From assembly GCF_018687715.1 (NCBI RefSeq), contig NC_056756.1, positions 2,294,001-2,358,000 on the forward strand: a stretch of DNA of 64,000 bases, read 5' to 3'. Shown here one piece after another: positions 21,824 through 34,257 of the stretch (the stretch's first letter is position 1; each line of letters starts with the position of its first letter). A program made the translations under genes and the position numbers. This stretch comes from Carya illinoinensis (Eukaryota; Streptophyta; Magnoliopsida; Fagales; Juglandaceae). The notes beneath the pieces were generated by a model. That model worked only from the letters and a program-made list of their open reading frames with translations. It was not told the DNA's origin and searched no databases.

Positions 21824-24800
21824 TATAAAAATCTTACGGATTAGAATTGTCTGGTCTAAAACAGAGGGTCACTGTTTTTGTTGAAAAAGAGAGAGAGAGA
21901 GGTTAACGGCTTAATTTTGATGAATTCTTTACTGAGTATGTTATTTAGAAGAACATTTAAAGTATATCATTTATTTTTTTCTAAAGCAATCGAGAGTTTA
22001 CCATTGAAACCGAAGATGTTAGACATGGGTACAGCTGAAAAAATCCTGGGAGGTCAAATCCGCACCGTTTTCCATCAGAAAACCCTCCAAACAGAGCAAA
22101 AAAAAAAAAAGAAAACCAAAGAAGACAATGGCCAAAATCTCTTCATACAGAGCTTTATCAACAAAAACGGAAACCCACATGCAAATTCTATGAGATAGGG
22201 CAAAAAAAAAGAGAGAAAATAAGTGAGAGGAAAGAGAAGGTGAGGAGCGAAATGATAGGAGTCGGGGTGGGTCAATGGAGAACAGTTTTATTTTGTGAGA
22301 GGAATGTGGGAAGTTTGTGTACGTGATAATACACACAAGGGAAACCCACATGCAATGTATTTGTGATGGAAAATAAAAAAATGAGTAGTGGAGAAAATTA
22401 TTGAATTATTTCAACCTCCAACTAGCACGTTTCCTAATCGAGTGGGGTCCACTCAATTATTCGAATCCCAAACACAGAGTCCAAATCCTATACTCTGAAT
22501 TATATTTTATTGACCGGAAACGTATTTAATTAAATCTAATTTTTAATTTATATATTAGGCAATGATGTACCTAACACGTCGCACCTTTTGATTTATATTC
22601 CCTTTAATATAAATTGATAATATATAAAATAATTTATGGTGGAGTGCATACCTTGATGTAATTACTAATTAATTAATGATGTATCCCGCATGATGTTAGC
22701 TAATAATTCCACTAAAAAAATAAATTAATAATTTAAAATAATGAAGTTGAGATTATTTTATTGAAAAAAAAGAAAAAAATCGAACACAAAAAATTGTTAA
22801 TTTATTAAAAGGGCAATATATATATTTATATATTATATTGGCTAAGTCAGGTGTACTCATGATTTGTTTTGAATTATTGCAATGGGTCTCTCAAGTCTCA
22901 GGAGTCAAGAACCAAACGACGTGAGGAATTGTTGGCCAAGTTGATGCAAAAAAATGGTTTTATTGGTCTCGATCACCGTGATGCTGCTGTCATTGCAGCC
23001 ATTGCCTAGACTGATCGACGAATCCAAGGGGGGGCCAGGGGGCGGCGGGGGTGGGGATGATTAAGAGATTAGAGTAAGTGTAATCCCTGCATTTGTTCAC
23101 GTATATTTTTAAAAAACAGTATCCCCATGAATATATAATTAATTGAGGCAAAGACTAATTAGTCGTTCATAATAAAATAATACAATATTTAATTCTAAAT
23201 GTTTAATGTGTGGATGCATGGTAGGAGCACTGACAAAGTGGAGGAGACCTCAAGTCAATATACACGTGGAAAGCTTATATAATTGGAGCTAGTAATAATG
23301 TATTCCTCAATATATATATATATATATATATATATGGTCCTTAGCGGCTGATTAAGAACTTGAGGATCTGAGGTGACGTCGGCATCGTAGGGAAATTTCC
23401 TCAAAAAATATTTTAAGCATATAATTTTTTAATATAATTTTTATTTTAAAATTTGAATAATTATTATTATTTTTTTTGTTTTGTTTGAAAGTTTAAAAAA
23501 ATTATAATGATTAAGTAATAAATAGGTAAAAAATTGAAAATTTAAAATTAAATAGTACTTTTATATATGTGAACGATCCTTACAAATGAAATTATTATAT
23601 CCTAAAAACCTTTTGATTGGGAAACCCCGAGATTAGTGTTAACGTTTAAATATTATGGTATTTAATCCTATTTTCCTATATGTCCAATTAAATCAAGATT
23701 CAAGACCAATCTGTAAGTAATGATGATGACGAGCTAGACGTTGCAAATAGAGATGATAACCATGACAATAGTGTTTGACAGCTAGCTATAACTAATATGA
23801 ATGAAGTAATAGTGTTTGTCATGTAGTAATAGTAGTGGAATCAAGGTTAACAACAACCAAGGCATCAACTCATTATAGTGATTAGGCAATTTTTAAATAA
23901 CACAAAAAGGTGTTGGTTCATTTTATTTATGAATGCAATTAATCAATTCACCCATATAATTGAATCCACCACTCTAGCGACTCTCACTCACTAACCCACT
24001 CAAAATCACTATCAATCAATCATTCAATTACAGTATTAATTTTTTTTAAAAAGAGCGTAGGGCACTTAATTCATGAGCTAGAGAACCCCTAGCTAGCCTT
24101 GAATCATGGGTCCACGCTGCATGGCGTAGAAAAATTATGGTGAGGGTGAGATGAGGTCTAATCAAATTATGAAAAAGAAACACAACATGAATTGAGTGAT
24201 AAACATAATTTCCCATCAGATATATAACATGAACATGATGATGTATCATATTGAGGTGGTTTTATTTATTTGTGATATTTTTGCAATATTCGATGATCAT
24301 CATCGGTGCCAAACAACATCATTTAACTGGTGTGCTTTTGTTAAATTCGATCACCTTACAATCTTGATTAATTTTATAAGATTCTTTCTTTCGGTTCTTT
24401 TTCATCAAACAAGATTAATTAATGGACCCTCTTTTTATAAGTTATTCGTTTCGATCAATAACCATGCATTATCTTTGCAATCCACTAAAGATAATCTCTA
24501 CATTAAATAAAGTTATCAAAAGATCTCCCAAAAAAATATAAAGCATGAAACTAATCCTGCCGCTAACCTTGTCTTTAGAAGAAGAAGTTAAAGAGGTGCA
24601 TTATTTTCCAATTTTTTAAAATAATGCATGTTGACGTTCTATTCTCTCTTCTATTTTTTTTTAAAAAAATATTTATCTATAAAAAGATCTAAATTCACAA
24701 ATTGATATAATTTTACATAATACGTTAGATCTATTTTATAATAAAAATAACTTTATAATCTAATCCACCTCATAAAACTACGTTGAATTTATATTTGTGA

Positions 24801-24839
24801 GATTTGTTGCGGCTAAAGTATTTATAGCTTTTAAGATAA

Positions 24840-25010
24840 ATGATAGTTGCAGTTTTGAGTGTGTAAACGCCGCACAATTATTTTAAAAAAGTGAATAAAT
24901 ATGAGATCTATATAAAAAAAATTAATTTTTTAATAATAGATCATAATCTTTTTCAAAACGATTACATGACACTTACGCATTTCACGAATGTACGCAGGAT
25001 TACTCTTTTA
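24840..25010. mobile_element. MITE copy B
   Basis: Related to 19616-19787. Contains aaaaaaattaattttttaat, a cttttcaaaacgattacatg segment, cacttacgca and cacgaatgtacgc, then attactctttt at the right edge. Boundaries are approximate. Confidence 0.45.
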
Positions 25011-26009
25011 AATAAGTTTTGAAACAATGATTCGATCTGCTGTAGGTATCATATCACCATCATTAAGAAAGGGAAAGAATGAAAATGGGGTCGCGGTTAT
25101 TTTCTTCGTGAAAAGCATCTGCCTTTGATAATGATTTTGCACCTTCTACAAGATGTTGACCCCACCAAATTTTGACATTATTAACCAACTCCAATGAATA
25201 ATCGAGACTTCTGGTTTATGCATTTTCCCCCCACTCACATTGGATTTAGCATCCGGTTTACTATAAGTTGATTGTAATGATCCAATGAAATCATATATGT
25301 ATATATGTTGATTTGATTACTGCTTTTTGAAAAACATATAGCTCATTGATATGAAATTTGAATTAATTAGCAGATAAATTGTCATCTTCACTGAAATGAT
25401 CGCAATCTAAATTGCGAGTGTCCCCACACTACAATGATAGATTCGTATATTAGTAGGAAATAATAATTTTTAGTGATAAGAATGCATGACTTATTCCTAA
25501 AAATTAGTTTGTCCCACATGTCTGCAAAAAGCTTGAAAAACAATAAACAACAAAACAAATGATCCAACGAAAGGTGTCTTAAAAGTCAAAAGTAGAAAGA
25601 AGAAAGTTACATTTATAATTTTGGATAAGCACAAGATTCCCCATATATCATGATGTGACTGACATTGAAAAATTGCACTGAAATGGGAAATTGCGTGCAT
25701 ATTGCACGAGAGGAACACAGATTTCCATCATATGAGTAGGTCAGTGATCCTCGGATTCTGCTCTTGAGCATGTCTTGAGTTTTTAAAAGCCTCTCTCTCG
25801 CTCTCTAAAATATTTCATAGATTGTTCTCTAACAGTAATAATGTTTTCTTCGACTTTCAAGGAATAAGATATCTTAATTAAATTATCCAAAAATGTAAAA
25901 AATAAAATAAAAAATTCGTCATCCTTTTACGAATTACGATTTCATGCATTACAATATTAATTCATGGATGGAGTCACCCTTATGTCATGCTTTCATAAAC
26001 AAAAAATTG

Positions 26010-26084
26010 AAGGGGGGCCAAGGGGCGGCGGGGGTGGGGATGATTAAGAGTGATGTAGTAATAGTAGTGAAATCAAGGTTAACG
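26010..26084. repeat. Duplicate of two separated upstream blocks joined together
   Basis: The first part (GC-rich, ggcggcgggggtggggatga, ending ttaagag) repeats 23034-23075. It is followed at once by atgtagtaatagtagtgaaa and tcaaggttaac, repeating 23820-23852, with one or a few mismatches. The roughly 745 bp that separate the blocks upstream are absent here. Confidence 0.75.
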
Positions 26085-27199
26085 ATTGATCAAATAAATA
26101 ATAAATAAAGATATGATTAAAAAATAACGAATGAAGTTAATGGTTCCTGACGCAATATCACACAGAACAACAAAAGCACGATTGATCTCTATCCTCAGAG
26201 CTGCAGTAAACTCTAAAAGTGGTTCCTCTGGGATATGGAATTTTGGAATGTGTGGTGGAAGTCTATATGATCAAATAAATGTATGAGCAAAACGACTCAA
26301 AATAGAGAAATTGAAATAATTAAACAACCACAACAAAGAGCAGCCTTACTTTTGGATAAAGGTGGATGCGTTTGACCACAAGAACATAATTGAAAGTGCC
26401 AAAATCAAGATGTAGTAGACCAGAGTCAGCAAATGGCGAAGCTCGACTCGAGCTCGGCCCGCGAATGCAAAATTTTAGCAGATCAATTGGAAAGGTAAAA
26501 CAAATATAATAATTAAGCACACTGAGATATGAACACGATCTCTTCAAATATATCAACATATGTTCGGATATATAGGGGAAGAAAACTAACAACTAAAATA
26601 AAAGGTTTTAAAAAAAAAGGTACATTAACTTGGATTTGTAGAAAATGAACAACATGTATTCATTTCCCTGCAGATCCGTGATGGAAGAAAAAACAAACAA
26701 AAGAGAAAAAAAAAAAAACAGAGAAAAGGAGAGTGAAAGAAAAATAAAAAATAATGATCAGCCGAAAGGGAAAAAAAAAAAAATTAACAACGCTGACATC
26801 TAACATGATCTCTCAAAATATATGAAGATCTGTTCGAAGCACCCAACGCACCTGAGGAGGGACTCCCAGCTCCAGAAAAAGTGGACCCAAAATGAATCCT
26901 CCACCAAGACCAAGCTACCCTCCGACTACGCCGGCTAATATTCCACATGCACAATAAAGAACCAGCTGGTGCACTCGCTAATTTGTGTATGTTTCTCCCT
27001 TTGATGCGATCACTCTCTACCCTTTGTACAGGTTCACGGCTTCATATGAAGTCACTCCAACAGTTATTGGGATCTGAGGATGACAAAAGGAAAATAAACC
27101 ATCACCAAGATGCTCAAGCAATAGTTTTCAAGAATCTTAGCATCCGAGCCCATAGCTCTTCTATTCTCGTTGAAGTTGTTTAAAGGTACCTGCAATAGG

Positions 27200-27947
27200 T
27201 TTAGTAACCAATACAGCACCGAACAAGTAGTTGTATGATTCTGTATCCATCACAAGAAAAATCCATCAATCTAGCTCATTGATGCGAGAAGCAAAGGAAA
27301 ACTAATCATAGAGTACTTCTAGAAAGAAAATATGCACAAAGCTGATTAAAACCTTGGTGATCTGCAGTCCAAGGACAACGATCCACACTGCAGAAAGTAC
27401 ACCAACTTCCTTCCAGTAAATATTCTTAAGAATAGAGACCTAGGAATGTTACAGATATCAGTTATGAAAATCACGAGTCAAGTAAGGATTGACTGAGTAT
27501 TCTAACCTTTGCCTTTTCAGATTCCTTGGTCTCTGAACAAGTGCTAGTGCTTGGGCCTGTAGGTAGAGGCTTGTTTAGTACCCAATACAGCACCGAACAA
27601 GTAGTTGTATGATTCTGTATCCATCACAAGAGAAATCCATCAATCTAGCTCATTGATGCGAGAAGCAAAGGAAAACTAATCATAGAGTACTTCTAGAAAG
27701 AAAATATGCACAAAGCTGATTAAAACCTTGGCGATCTGCAGTCCAAGGACAACGATCCACACTACAGAAAGTACACCAACTTCCTTCCAGTAAATATTCT
27801 CAAGAATGGAGACTTGGGAATGTTACAGATATTAGTTATGAAAATCACGAGTCAAGTAAGGATTGACCGAGTATTCTAACCTTTGCTTTTTCTGATTCCT
27901 TGGCCTCTGAACGAGTGCTAGTGCTTGGGCCTGCAGGTAGAGGCTTG
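27200..27947. repeat. 374-bp tandem duplication inside the TauE/SafE relic
   Basis: Copy 1 is 27200-27573 and copy 2 is 27574-27947, with no length difference and roughly 3-5% mismatches by eye. The junction at 27573/27574 joins the middle of one exon to the middle of another. Confidence 0.92.
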
Positions 27948-28025
27948 TATTCGACCTCCTGATCAATACCTCTATCTGATTTAAGAACACATTAGCCTGG
28001 CTAAGAATTCTTTGAGAAACCCAAG

Positions 28026-28069
<44 letters not shown>
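28026..28069 (+). repeat. (GA)n microsatellite
   Basis: About 44 bp of uninterrupted ga repeats, in the TauE/SafE intron next to the exon at 28078. Confidence 0.9.
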
Positions 28070-28071
<2 letters not shown>

Positions 28072-28183
28072 ACTCACTTTTTGATTGCAAAAATCTAGTA
28101 GCCTCCTGGAAATAAGAGGAATAAGTAAGAAATTAAGTGTTGAAGCATAAAGAACTTGATGGAGATTCTGCGAAGAGGAATAA

Positions 28184-28188
<5 letters not shown>

Positions 28189-28274
<86 letters not shown>
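28189..28274 (+). repeat. Long (GA)n microsatellite
   Basis: About 86 bp of pure ga repeats, just upstream (in the minus sense) of the last recognisable TauE/SafE exon, where the rest of the gene is lost. Length may vary between individuals or be mis-assembled. Confidence 0.92.
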
Positions 28275-28276
<2 letters not shown>

Positions 28277-29316
28277 AATGAAAAAATATCACTGACACAA
28301 CCTTACTAAAGACCAAAACATTCTTATATAAACGGACACAAATGAAGAAAATAAAAGGTTAAAAAAGTAATTATGCAATAAATACGGAAGAAAAAAAACG
28401 GAATGTGTGAATTCCCTGTTCATTTCTGTAGAAGCGCGATAGGCGCTTATTATTATAGAGAGATATTAAACCCTTCTATGGCTGCCAATTACCGTTTACC
28501 ATATATGCACTATTTTTGTATGTATGTCCACACTATATCTTTGATCTTTCATCTGAATAAAATTCTCTATAACTTTAACTCTTTGTAGACGTAAATATGT
28601 TGCCGAACCATGTAAATGATATTGTGTTTGTGTGTGATTAATTTTATTTTTTGCATTACCTTTCTCATATCGTTCTTAATGAGCGCCTTGATCTCATGTT
28701 ATTCTCGAAATTAATAATTTCAATTAGTAAAATGTTCCATGCATGTTAAAGCTTATAATAATATAAAAGAAGAGAGGATTTTAATTAAAAATTTTAATGG
28801 CTTGTATATATTAGCTCTAAAATAAGTATTATATATTATATTAATTAATTCTCAAATCAAGTAGTATTTATCTATATCAAGCACACACCAAATATAGGGC
28901 ATGCATGGTTTGGTTCTTGTAGTAGCTAGGACGTCCACGGATTTACTTTGACTATTTCAGCTTGTCGACCATGCATGCAGTTTGTAGTGCATGGATGATC
29001 AATTGAAAGCATTTCAATTCACAGCCCCACATGAACAGGATCGAAGGAATCAACGTAAAAGTTTTCCGATCATCGATCGAGGCCGCGGGAAGCTGCATGC
29101 TTGAATGGCCAAATTAATTATCTTCAAAAGAAAAGGCCACAATTAACAGCTAGAAGATAAGAAAGAAAGCGAACTGTAGATAATACTGATCTTGAACGTT
29201 TTCCTAAACTTTCTGCTAAACTGACGGATTAAATGGGAAATTATATCACGTACAAGTCATCAGGCAAAATCTGTACATAATTTGTCCCATGCATCTCTCT
29301 CTCTCTCTTTGTTGTT

Positions 29317-29342
29317 GGGGGGGGGGGGGGGGGGGGGGGGGG
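29317..29342 (+). repeat. 26-base poly-G run in the XTH promoter
   Basis: Uninterrupted Gs followed by tgtggtggtgg, about 22 bp upstream of the TATA tract. Homopolymer length is prone to sequencing error. Confidence 0.85.
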
Positions 29343-29363
29343 TGTGGTGGTGGTTGCAATACC

Positions 29364-29381
29364 TATATATATATATATATA
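29364..29381 (+). promoter_or_regulatory. TATA tract of the XTH gene
   Basis: A (ta)n tract lies 75-90 bp before the ATG at 29455, a normal position for a plant TATA box with a leader of 40-50 bases. Confidence 0.5.
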
Positions 29382-29454
29382 GCTTCCTTGAACATATTAT
29401 CATCCTCCATAACACAAGAATAGAAAACTAAGAATCAATCCGGCCACGATTTTC

Positions 29455-30828
29455 ATGAACAGTTACCAGAAAATCATGGCCGGCCTTAATGTTGGGCTTC
29501 TTATAATGCTCGGATTGATTCAAATTTCAGTTGCTTCTGTTGTTTCAACCGGAGATTTCAATAAGGATTTCTATATTATGTGGTCTCCTAGCCATGTAAG
29601 CACTTCACGTGATGGTCGAACAAGAAGTTTGAAGCTCGATCAAGAATCAGGTACCTAGCTCGCGAGAGAAAATATTCGTGTAGTTCTACATGATGATATC
29701 GAACATTAATCGAATCCCCCTCCAGTTTTTCAATTATGTAATTCTTGACGATCATTAATTCGATCGTGATGATCAACTCTTTCTAGGTTCTGGATTTTCT
29801 TCGAACCAGAAGTTTCTGTTTGGACAAATTGACATGCAAATTAAACTAGTACCTGGTCGTTCGGCAGGCACAGTCGTGGCCTATTACGTAAGTGGCCTTG
29901 TTTTTTTTTTTTTTTTTTTTTTTTTTCATGTTCTCCTTGAATTAATATTCCTTAATTATCATTAATAATGCTTTTGGAAATGTATTAATTGCAGCTGACT
30001 TCTGATCAGCCTAACCATGACGAGTTAGATTTTGAGTTCCTTGGCAATGTGGTTGGGCAACCATATCTCCTTCAAACAAATATTTATATTAACGGCTTTG
30101 ACAACCGTGAAGAAAGGATCAAGCTATGGTTTGATCCGGCAAAGCACTTCCATACGTATTCAATCTTGTGGAACATTCACCAAATTGTGTAAGCCATTTT
30201 CCTAAATGCATGACACCATGCACTGCTAGCTGTTTCAATATTAATGGCGATTATGTACGTGTTCCCATCAAATAAAGCTATCAAATCACCAATATTTCAA
30301 AATGGTACCATTAATGAGGATCATAATTACTAGGTTATCCGATAGTACTCTTAACATATGGAAAAATAACATTGGCTTCTAAGGTTTTGCATGCATAAAT
30401 ATCTTTTCCTTGATCATCCTTGAAGGTTCATGGTGGATGGGATTCCCATAAGAGTGTACAGAAATCATGGAGAGAAGGGAGTGGCATTTCCAATGTGGAG
30501 GCCGATGAGTATCAAAGCCAGCATATGGAACGGCGAAAGCTGGGCAACAAATGGAGGCCGTGATAAAATCGATTGGTCAAAAGCCCCCTTCTTAGTTTCT
30601 TTCAGGAACTACAAGATCGATGCCTGCTTGTGGAAAGGATACGCAAGGTTTTGCAGGGTAGATAGTCCTGGAAATTGGTGGAATAACAACAGGTTCAGCA
30701 CCCTCACATTTAGGCAAAGGAATTTGCTCAAATGGGTGAGGAAGCACCACCTTCTTTATGACTATTGCCATGACTATAAGAGATTCCAATTCAAGCTTCC
30801 CAAAGAGTGCTCTCTTCCCAAGTATTGA
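29455..30828 (+). CDS. Xyloglucan endotransglucosylase/hydrolase (GH16), four exons
   Basis: Cuts and rejoins xyloglucan chains in the cell wall. Exons are 29455-29650, 29787-29887, 29995-30188 and 30426-30828, all phases agreeing, giving 297 aa (family usually 280-300). Residues 1-27 form a signal peptide ([18 protein letters not shown]). The catalytic motif [10 protein letters not shown] has Leu for the more common Ile; the two Glu residues (nucleophile and acid/base) and the Asp between them are present. The N-glycosylation site that often follows (N-x-T/S) is missing, as the sequence is GNVVGQPY. The XTH C-terminal extension is present, with Cys at [22 protein letters not shown] and KECSLPKY. 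The wording after the active site ([20 protein letters not shown]) suggests the XTH1/2/3-like group. Its substrate preference is not shown by sequence. MAGLNV, six codons in, is an alternative start. Confidence 0.95.
29900..29928 (+). repeat. Long poly-T run in XTH intron 2
   Basis: An uninterrupted run of 25 or more T between the donor gtaagt and the acceptor ttgcag; probably harmless intron sequence. Confidence 0.7.
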
Positions 30829-31840
30829 CCAAAATGGAGATCCCCACAGGCTGCAGTTCAGTTCAACATATAATTTATTGTGCTGACATATCATTCATGT
30901 CAGGACACTGGCCTATGAATATCAATTTTGCTGATCTGATCCAGTCCCAGACAACATCTATACCCTACTCTATTAAATTAATAGCTGTTATCTGAATCTT
31001 GTGTACGGTTTTTTTTTTTTAATAAGGGGTTGTAAATTCCTAAATATTTTCAGAAAGAAGATAAATGTGAAGTTTTAATTTGTAATATTATATGAAAATA
31101 TTAACTTTTTATTCGATCAATTAAAAAGCACGCGCGCTGGATGTAGTGGTGGATCTGAACACATAACTACGAAAAACATACAAAGAGTGTGTGCATGATG
31201 TGGTCAATTTCATTGTGCATGAACCTCGGGGCGAGCAAAGTTACTACTTGGTTCTCGCCGACGTAGCGAGCACTATGCTTCTCACCAAGATTACCCGCCT
31301 TCTTGCATTTGATTGGGGGCAAGCTCATTGTTCAGAGAGCTTTGCTCACCTTGGGCTCTAGCACTTTCGAAACCATGGTTGTCGAGCTACGGAGGTGAAC
31401 ACTAGTGATTGTAGACAGGATGAAAAAATATAGATATGATAGAAAAATTGAGATATAATGGAAAAATGAAAATAGGACGAAAAATGGATATATGAAGGAA
31501 AAATGCAGTTAGGATGAAAAAAAAAAAACAGATAGAAGGGAAAAATAGAGCAACGACGACAGAAAAATAAACATAGAAAGAAAAAAATGATAATGACTCA
31601 ATGAGACGGAAAAACATAGCTAGGCATGCAACATGACAGTTCAGCTATATGCATGGAACATATATATATTTACTTGTGCTTTTACTACTTCCCCACTGTC
31701 CATATACTCTAGATGCAACATGACATTTCACGAGCTACTTGATCATTATGATCCTATGTAGCCGATTCTTCGATCCATTCAATTCTGGGTTCACTCCAGG
31801 AATTTGAAAGGTTCTCATTTAGGTGCACAAGAGCGTGTCA
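30829..31840. other. Intergenic, XTH gene to CACTA element
   Basis: No supported gene. 31420-31620 is a degenerate A-rich array built on gaaaaatag-like units (many variants of 15-20 bp). The minus-strand frame over it (31402-31617) is low complexity and is not called. Confidence 0.6.
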
Positions 31841-34220
31841 CACTACAAGAAAAAGCAGCTTTTGCTGCCAAAAACTGAAGGGGCGAGTAAATTTGAGCCG
31901 CAACAGCCCATAATTTCTGGAGCCGCATTTTTGTAGTGGCGCACGCGGAATTCGCCGTCATATATATTTTTTGCGGCGACAATCCATCTTTTGCGGCGAC
32001 ATCTTCTCTCCACAAATAATAAAACAGAGTACAGGCCTAAGATAGCTTTATAACATATGCCGTGCGGCGATAAAACTACCGAACTGTCCCGCTATTTTTC
32101 TCCCCGCGGTAATTGTTTCAGAAACCCAAAGGCGCCGATCCTCTCTTTGTGTCTTCCACCCATTTTTCCTACATCTATTGTGAGCCTCCACCACCAATAA
32201 ATCACCAGCCGTGCCTAGCCATCCTGCCTTCACCACCGAAACAGAGGAAAATCCCCTTCGTCAGTCCATCACGGCCTTCACGTCGAAAATGGTCTGAGAA
32301 AACAACAACGTCGTGTGCCGCACGCCGTCGCCTCCTCACCTAGGCGGTAAGTCTCCTCCATCTCGCTTACGCTCAATTCACCGTCCGTCTCTCTCTTTCT
32401 CTCTCTAACTTTCACTTAGTCCCTCTCTCTCTACAGGCTGCCCAATCGTGTCCCACCGTCGCTCACGGCTTCTCCACTCGGTCCCTATTTCAGCAAGCTA
32501 TCTCCTCTCCTTTCAATCTGTGTGGTATTTCTCTCCTTCATTCCATGTCTATCTCTCTAAACTTGGTGTTGAATAATAAATGAAAATAGGTAATGTAGCA
32601 AAATTTTATTAATTTGTACTTTACATGTGGTGTTCGTTTTAATTTTTATTAGTGTAATATGCCGATGTTGATAATTTGGTGTGCAAACTTATATGTTTTT
32701 AAGCTTTAGTAAAAAGAATTATGGCTCTCCAGTTAGTACAAGAATGAATGCTCGATTAACATGATGTTATTAACTTCATTCATACCACTTGAAGGTGTCA
32801 TTAAATATTTCCAGCAGATGGAAAACATGGTCGTATGGTTCTGAGAAATAACTTTATTAATTCATGTTTATGATCTGCTAGCTAGATCAGCTACAAGTCG
32901 CTTGTCTTCCAATTTTCTCTTTCCCTTCTTTTCATTGTCATCCTGCTGTCACTATGACCCAAGCTGATGCTCTACCACTCTTTAAACTCATAGTAATAAG
33001 TAGTGGTCATCCAGATGATGTTACAATTACTTCATTTTCTTTATAAATATTGCAGGCGTATATATATTACTTGTTGTCCCACATTTATTTTTTTATTAGT
33101 TGACTGCTACGTACCCTCATCTGTCCCATTTGGGTTTCATAGTGCCTAAGCACTATTTCATGGCTTCAACCTATAGTGGAATCATCACGTAAAACATATA
33201 TTTTTAAAACTCAAGAACCTGTCCAATGCATTTTAATTTTTTTACATGTCCAAACTCCAAACCCATATAATATATTATATATATATACACACCCAGTACT
33301 ACATTATCAACAATATTGGTTAATTTATATATGTTCATCTAATTATACTTATAATAGGAGTACTGTCTCAGATAAACTTCTAATTAGAAAAATGACTCTT
33401 AGATGGTAATTGTGGTGGTGATACAGGTACTTGATTAATCTATAATGGCTTTGTTATCAAGGGAAATGAATAGTTTTCTTTTACCCTCTGGTGCAAGATA
33501 CGAGTAATTAGCATGACCTTATATATATATATATATTAATATACTTTTGAGAAACTATCTGATCTTTAGCTATGAATTAGTTCATGTGAGTTAAGCTAAT
33601 TACGCAGAATGCATGCTTAGTTGTGGTGGATGTAGAATATATGAACTCAGTTTTTTCAGTACCTTTTGCCCTGAATACTGAAATGAACCATACTTATAAA
33701 AACATCCAATTCTTGTATGAACTAAACAATTGTCATGAATCATGGGCTGCTGTCTTTATTCATATAAATTACAAATAGCTGATCGAAGTAAAAGCCTGGT
33801 CAGTCACTTGTTTGCAAGTCTTCCTCGATGAATATTTTTGTCCCCTCATGCCATAAAAGACACGTACCTGATCATGCCTTTGACAAAATATTATGGATAT
33901 GCACCCAAGTTTTCTTCTATAAATATTCAGCCACAACAGGTGACATAAACTAAGAGGCATTTTCTCTGACTATCTCTATCTTCACCCTCGCTTAGAAGTA
34001 ATTAAAGAAAACCCAAGACAAAACTTGTTTCCGTCTTTTGCTTTATTTAACTTGGTAACCTTGCATCAGTGAATGTTATGATGGCTTTAGTTTCCCCCAG
34101 CCTAGTCCTTAGCCATGGAAATTGATAAATCAGCAACTCAAAAGAGTCATTTTTCGCTCGTGGTTGGGGCTGGCTCACATGAATACCTTGACTATCTGTG
34201 TATTGATTGAAATTTTAAGT

Positions 34221-34254
<34 letters not shown>
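34221..34254 (+). repeat. (CT)n microsatellite inside the CACTA-like element
   Basis: About 34 bp of ct repeats. Confidence 0.9.

Positions 34255-34257
<3 letters not shown>

Larger units (their letters stand above)
21824..26851. other. Long gene-poor intergenic stretch
   Basis: About 5 kb of AT-rich DNA with no frame carrying a recognisable motif. Contains a 13-A run near 22100, a GC-rich patch at 23030-23060, a TA microsatellite at 23311-23335, MITE copy B at 24840-25010, and a rearranged duplicate at 26010-26084. Frames at 21878-22198, 24196-24510 and 26320-26592 are unsupported. Confidence 0.55.
26852..28105 (-). pseudogene. Sulfite exporter TauE/SafE-like gene, decayed, with a tandem exon duplication
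   Basis: Minus-strand exons matching plant TauE/SafE membrane proteins: 28078-28105 (EATRFLQSK), 27881-27975 (DQEVEYKPLPAGPSTSTRSE), an exon at 27727-27812, a fused exon 27507-27614, 27353-27439 (VSILKNIYWKEVGV), 27190-27240 and 26852-27073 (ending GGGFILGPLFLELGVPPQ). All joins are in phase except at the exon at 27727, whose acceptor AG has become AA at 27814-27815. The last exon has three in-frame stops, at 27017-27019, 26978-26980 and 26915-26917. The N-terminal membrane segments and everything after GVPPQ are missing. A 374-bp block is duplicated in tandem. The parent family is thought to move sulfur-containing anions across membranes; this copy cannot make a full protein. Confidence 0.85.
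28275..29454. other. Intergenic, TauE/SafE relic to XTH gene
   Basis: AT-rich; no gene supported. Ends with the XTH promoter region: a ct microsatellite (29295-29309), a poly-G run and a TATA tract. Confidence 0.6.

Noticed and set aside
28069..28316. Minus-strand frames with long Leu-Ser repeats
   Set aside because: Translation of GA microsatellites; no start context or domain.
31402..31617. Minus-strand hydrophobic frame of 71 codons
   Set aside because: Phe/Ile-rich because it lies on a degenerate A-rich array; not a credible membrane protein.
31841..31939. A possible 99-bp mini-CACTA, since tttttgtagtg occurs at 31929-31939
   Set aside because: No matching 3-bp flanks, and the motif fits a subterminal repeat of the larger element better.
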